Shown: positions 62,887-64,000 of the stretch, piece after piece
Layout: each line of letters starts with the position of its first letter
How positions within the stretch are numbered: the first letter of the stretch is position 1
Assembly: GCA_026004735.1 (NCBI GenBank)
Contig: BPJS01000001.1
Coordinates: 2,801,641 to 2,865,640 of the forward strand
Origin: Isosphaeraceae bacterium
Lineage (GTDB): Bacteria > Planctomycetota > Planctomycetia > Isosphaerales > Isosphaeraceae
Length of the DNA: 64,000 bases
Reading direction: 5' to 3'
The notes under the pieces: model-generated
What the model was told of the DNA's origin: nothing
The model's input: only the letters and a program-made list of their open reading frames with translations
Database searches by the model: none
Made by a program: the position numbers and the translations under genes

Positions 62887-64000
62887 ACAAGACTTTGATG
62901 GAGGGACAAACCGATGAGCGCGTTTCAATCCACGCCCCCGTGAAGGGGGCGACGCCGCAACCGCTGCGACAGCGAAAAAAAATAATGGTTTCAATCCACG
63001 CCCCCGTGAAGGGGGCGACCCAAACCCTGCTGTTCTTCGTAAAGATTCGTTTTGTTTCAATCCACGCCCCCGTGAAGGGGGCGACGCGACTGGCCCCTCG
63101 TCAGGAGCCCGGATATGGCGTTTCAATCCACGCCCCCGTGAAGGGGGCGACAGCAGCTCCGCGCTCGGCCAGGAGCGTCGCGCGCGGTTTCAATCCACGC
63201 CCCCGTGAAGGGGGCGACTCCACCCGGTCAGCGGCCGGCGGTCGACAGATCGTTTCAATCCACGCCCCCGTGAAGGGGGCGACCCGCCGCCGCTACAACA
63301 TCCACGATCCACGACCCAGTTTCAATCCACGCCCCCGTGAAGGGGGCGACTGAGGGGCATGGATGCCCACAATCAAGATCCACACCGTTTCAATCCACGC
63401 CCCCGTGAAGGGGGCGACGCGGCGATGACGTTCGACCTGGCGAGGCGCGACCCGGGTTTCAATCCACGCCCCCGTGAAGGGGGCGACACGACCTTGTATC
63501 CTCCAAGGGTTTTCGCTGGCCCGTTTCAATCCACGCCCCCGTGAAGGGGGCGACTCAGCGATTCAAGCATGCATTTGCGTGCGAGCCATTGTTTCAATCC
63601 ACGCCCCCGTGAAGGGGGCGACGCCAGCGACAACCGGCGCCGGAGGCAGCGGCTCTGGTTTCAATCCACGCCCCCGTGAAGGGGGCGACTAACCCTCTCT
63701 GCGTTGATTGCTCGGCTCGCGGCGTTTCAATCCACGCCCCCGTGAAGGGGGCGACGTGCTTGAGCCGGGCGATATGTCTCTGCTCGGGATCGGTTTCAAT
63801 CCACGCCCCCGTGAAGGGGGCGACCAGGGCGACAGCGGACTGGGTCTCGACGCCCAGAGTTTCAATCCACGCCCCCGTGAAGGGGGCGACCCGCGAGTGG
63901 TCGGTCTCGATCAACGTCGCCGCGATGTTTCAATCCACGCCCCCGTGAAGGGGGCGACGCTGAGGACGACCGCGTTGCGGTCGTCCAGGTCGCTGTTTCA
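62855..64000 (-). CRISPR. CRISPR array, 32-nt type I-C-like repeat, runs off the right edge
   Basis: There are 17 full repeats, starting at 62855, 62922, 62988, 63054, 63120, 63187, 63252, 63319, 63387, 63456, 63523, 63591, 63658, 63724, 63793, 63859 and 63927. An 18th is cut at 63995-64000. The plus-strand repeat begins GTTTCAATCC and ends GGGGGCGAC; the complement ends ATTGAAAC, the usual 8-nt crRNA tag, so the array is transcribed on the minus strand. The repeat contains a 7-bp stem, CGCCCCC/GGGGGCG, around TTCAC. The 17 spacers are 33-37 nt. The first repeat (62855-62886) differs from the consensus at two positions near its start, as expected for the leader-distal end. The leader should lie beyond the right edge. 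Confidence 0.97.

Noticed and set aside
62836-63948. Several proteins with repeated [10 protein letters not shown] or [11 protein letters not shown] units
   Set aside because: These are chance translations of the CRISPR repeat, not genes.
52509-64000. Direct repeat of the tRNA 3' end marking an integrated element
   Set aside because: I found no second copy of the tRNA end within the window; it could lie beyond the right edge.

Overview
The window is high-GC bacterial chromosome and almost certainly comes from a planctomycete, probably near the Isosphaeraceae. The evidence is a PSCyt1/DUF1549/DUF1553 protein next to a DUF1501 protein, a giant protein combining DUF1080 with a PVC-type cytochrome c, a LEPR-XLL-like N-terminus on a secreted protease, a PEP-CTERM protein, and many genes without a strong Shine-Dalgarno sequence.

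Regions. (1) 1-5 kb, minus strand: a cut polysaccharide deacetylase, typA/bipA, an alpha/beta hydrolase and a FIST sensor protein. (2) 4.7-11.7 kb, plus strand: a secreted subtilase with EF-hand loops and RTX-like repeats, then the planctomycete cytochrome/DUF1501 pair. (3) 11.7-24.7 kb: iron-dependent alcohol dehydrogenase, a TPR protein, an HtrA-type protease, the overlapping trio glycerate kinase-thiL-tsaE, an AAA+ ATPase, a short-lid adenylate kinase, an OPT transporter and an S46 dipeptidyl-peptidase. (4) 25-33 kb: a small conserved protein, glgC, a multi-pass membrane protein, apbE and an mlaE-mlaF-mlaD lipid-transport operon. (5) 33-52.4 kb: the DUF1080/cytochrome giant, a PEP-CTERM protein, a 2-hydroxyacid dehydrogenase, an HpcH/HpaI aldolase, a sugar epimerase, an ACT-domain regulator, a YdiJ-like FAD/Fe-S dehydrogenase, pyrD, a methyltransferase and two TatA-like proteins. 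tRNA-Val(CAC) follows.

(6) 52.5-64 kb is an accessory region of visibly lower GC that starts just after the tRNA. It holds a decayed IS5-type transposase and then a complete type III-B CRISPR effector operon, cmr1-cmr2(cas10)-cmr3-cmr4-cmr5-cmr6. Next comes a CARF-HEPN ribonuclease of the Csx1 type that carries a Csx3 (Crn3) ring-nuclease domain at its C-terminus. A CRISPR array runs off the right edge. Its 32-nt repeat looks like type I-C and is oriented for minus-strand transcription, so the leader should lie outside the window. No cas6, cas1 or cas2 is present, so crRNA processing and adaptation must be supplied from elsewhere.

Expected working of the CRISPR module: Cmr binds target RNA through crRNA. 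Cas10, which has an intact GGDD motif but no HD nuclease, makes cyclic oligoadenylate. The CARF domain of the fusion senses it and activates the HEPN RNase, and the attached Csx3 domain may destroy the activator. This would be a self-limiting effector in one polypeptide and is the most interesting item here.
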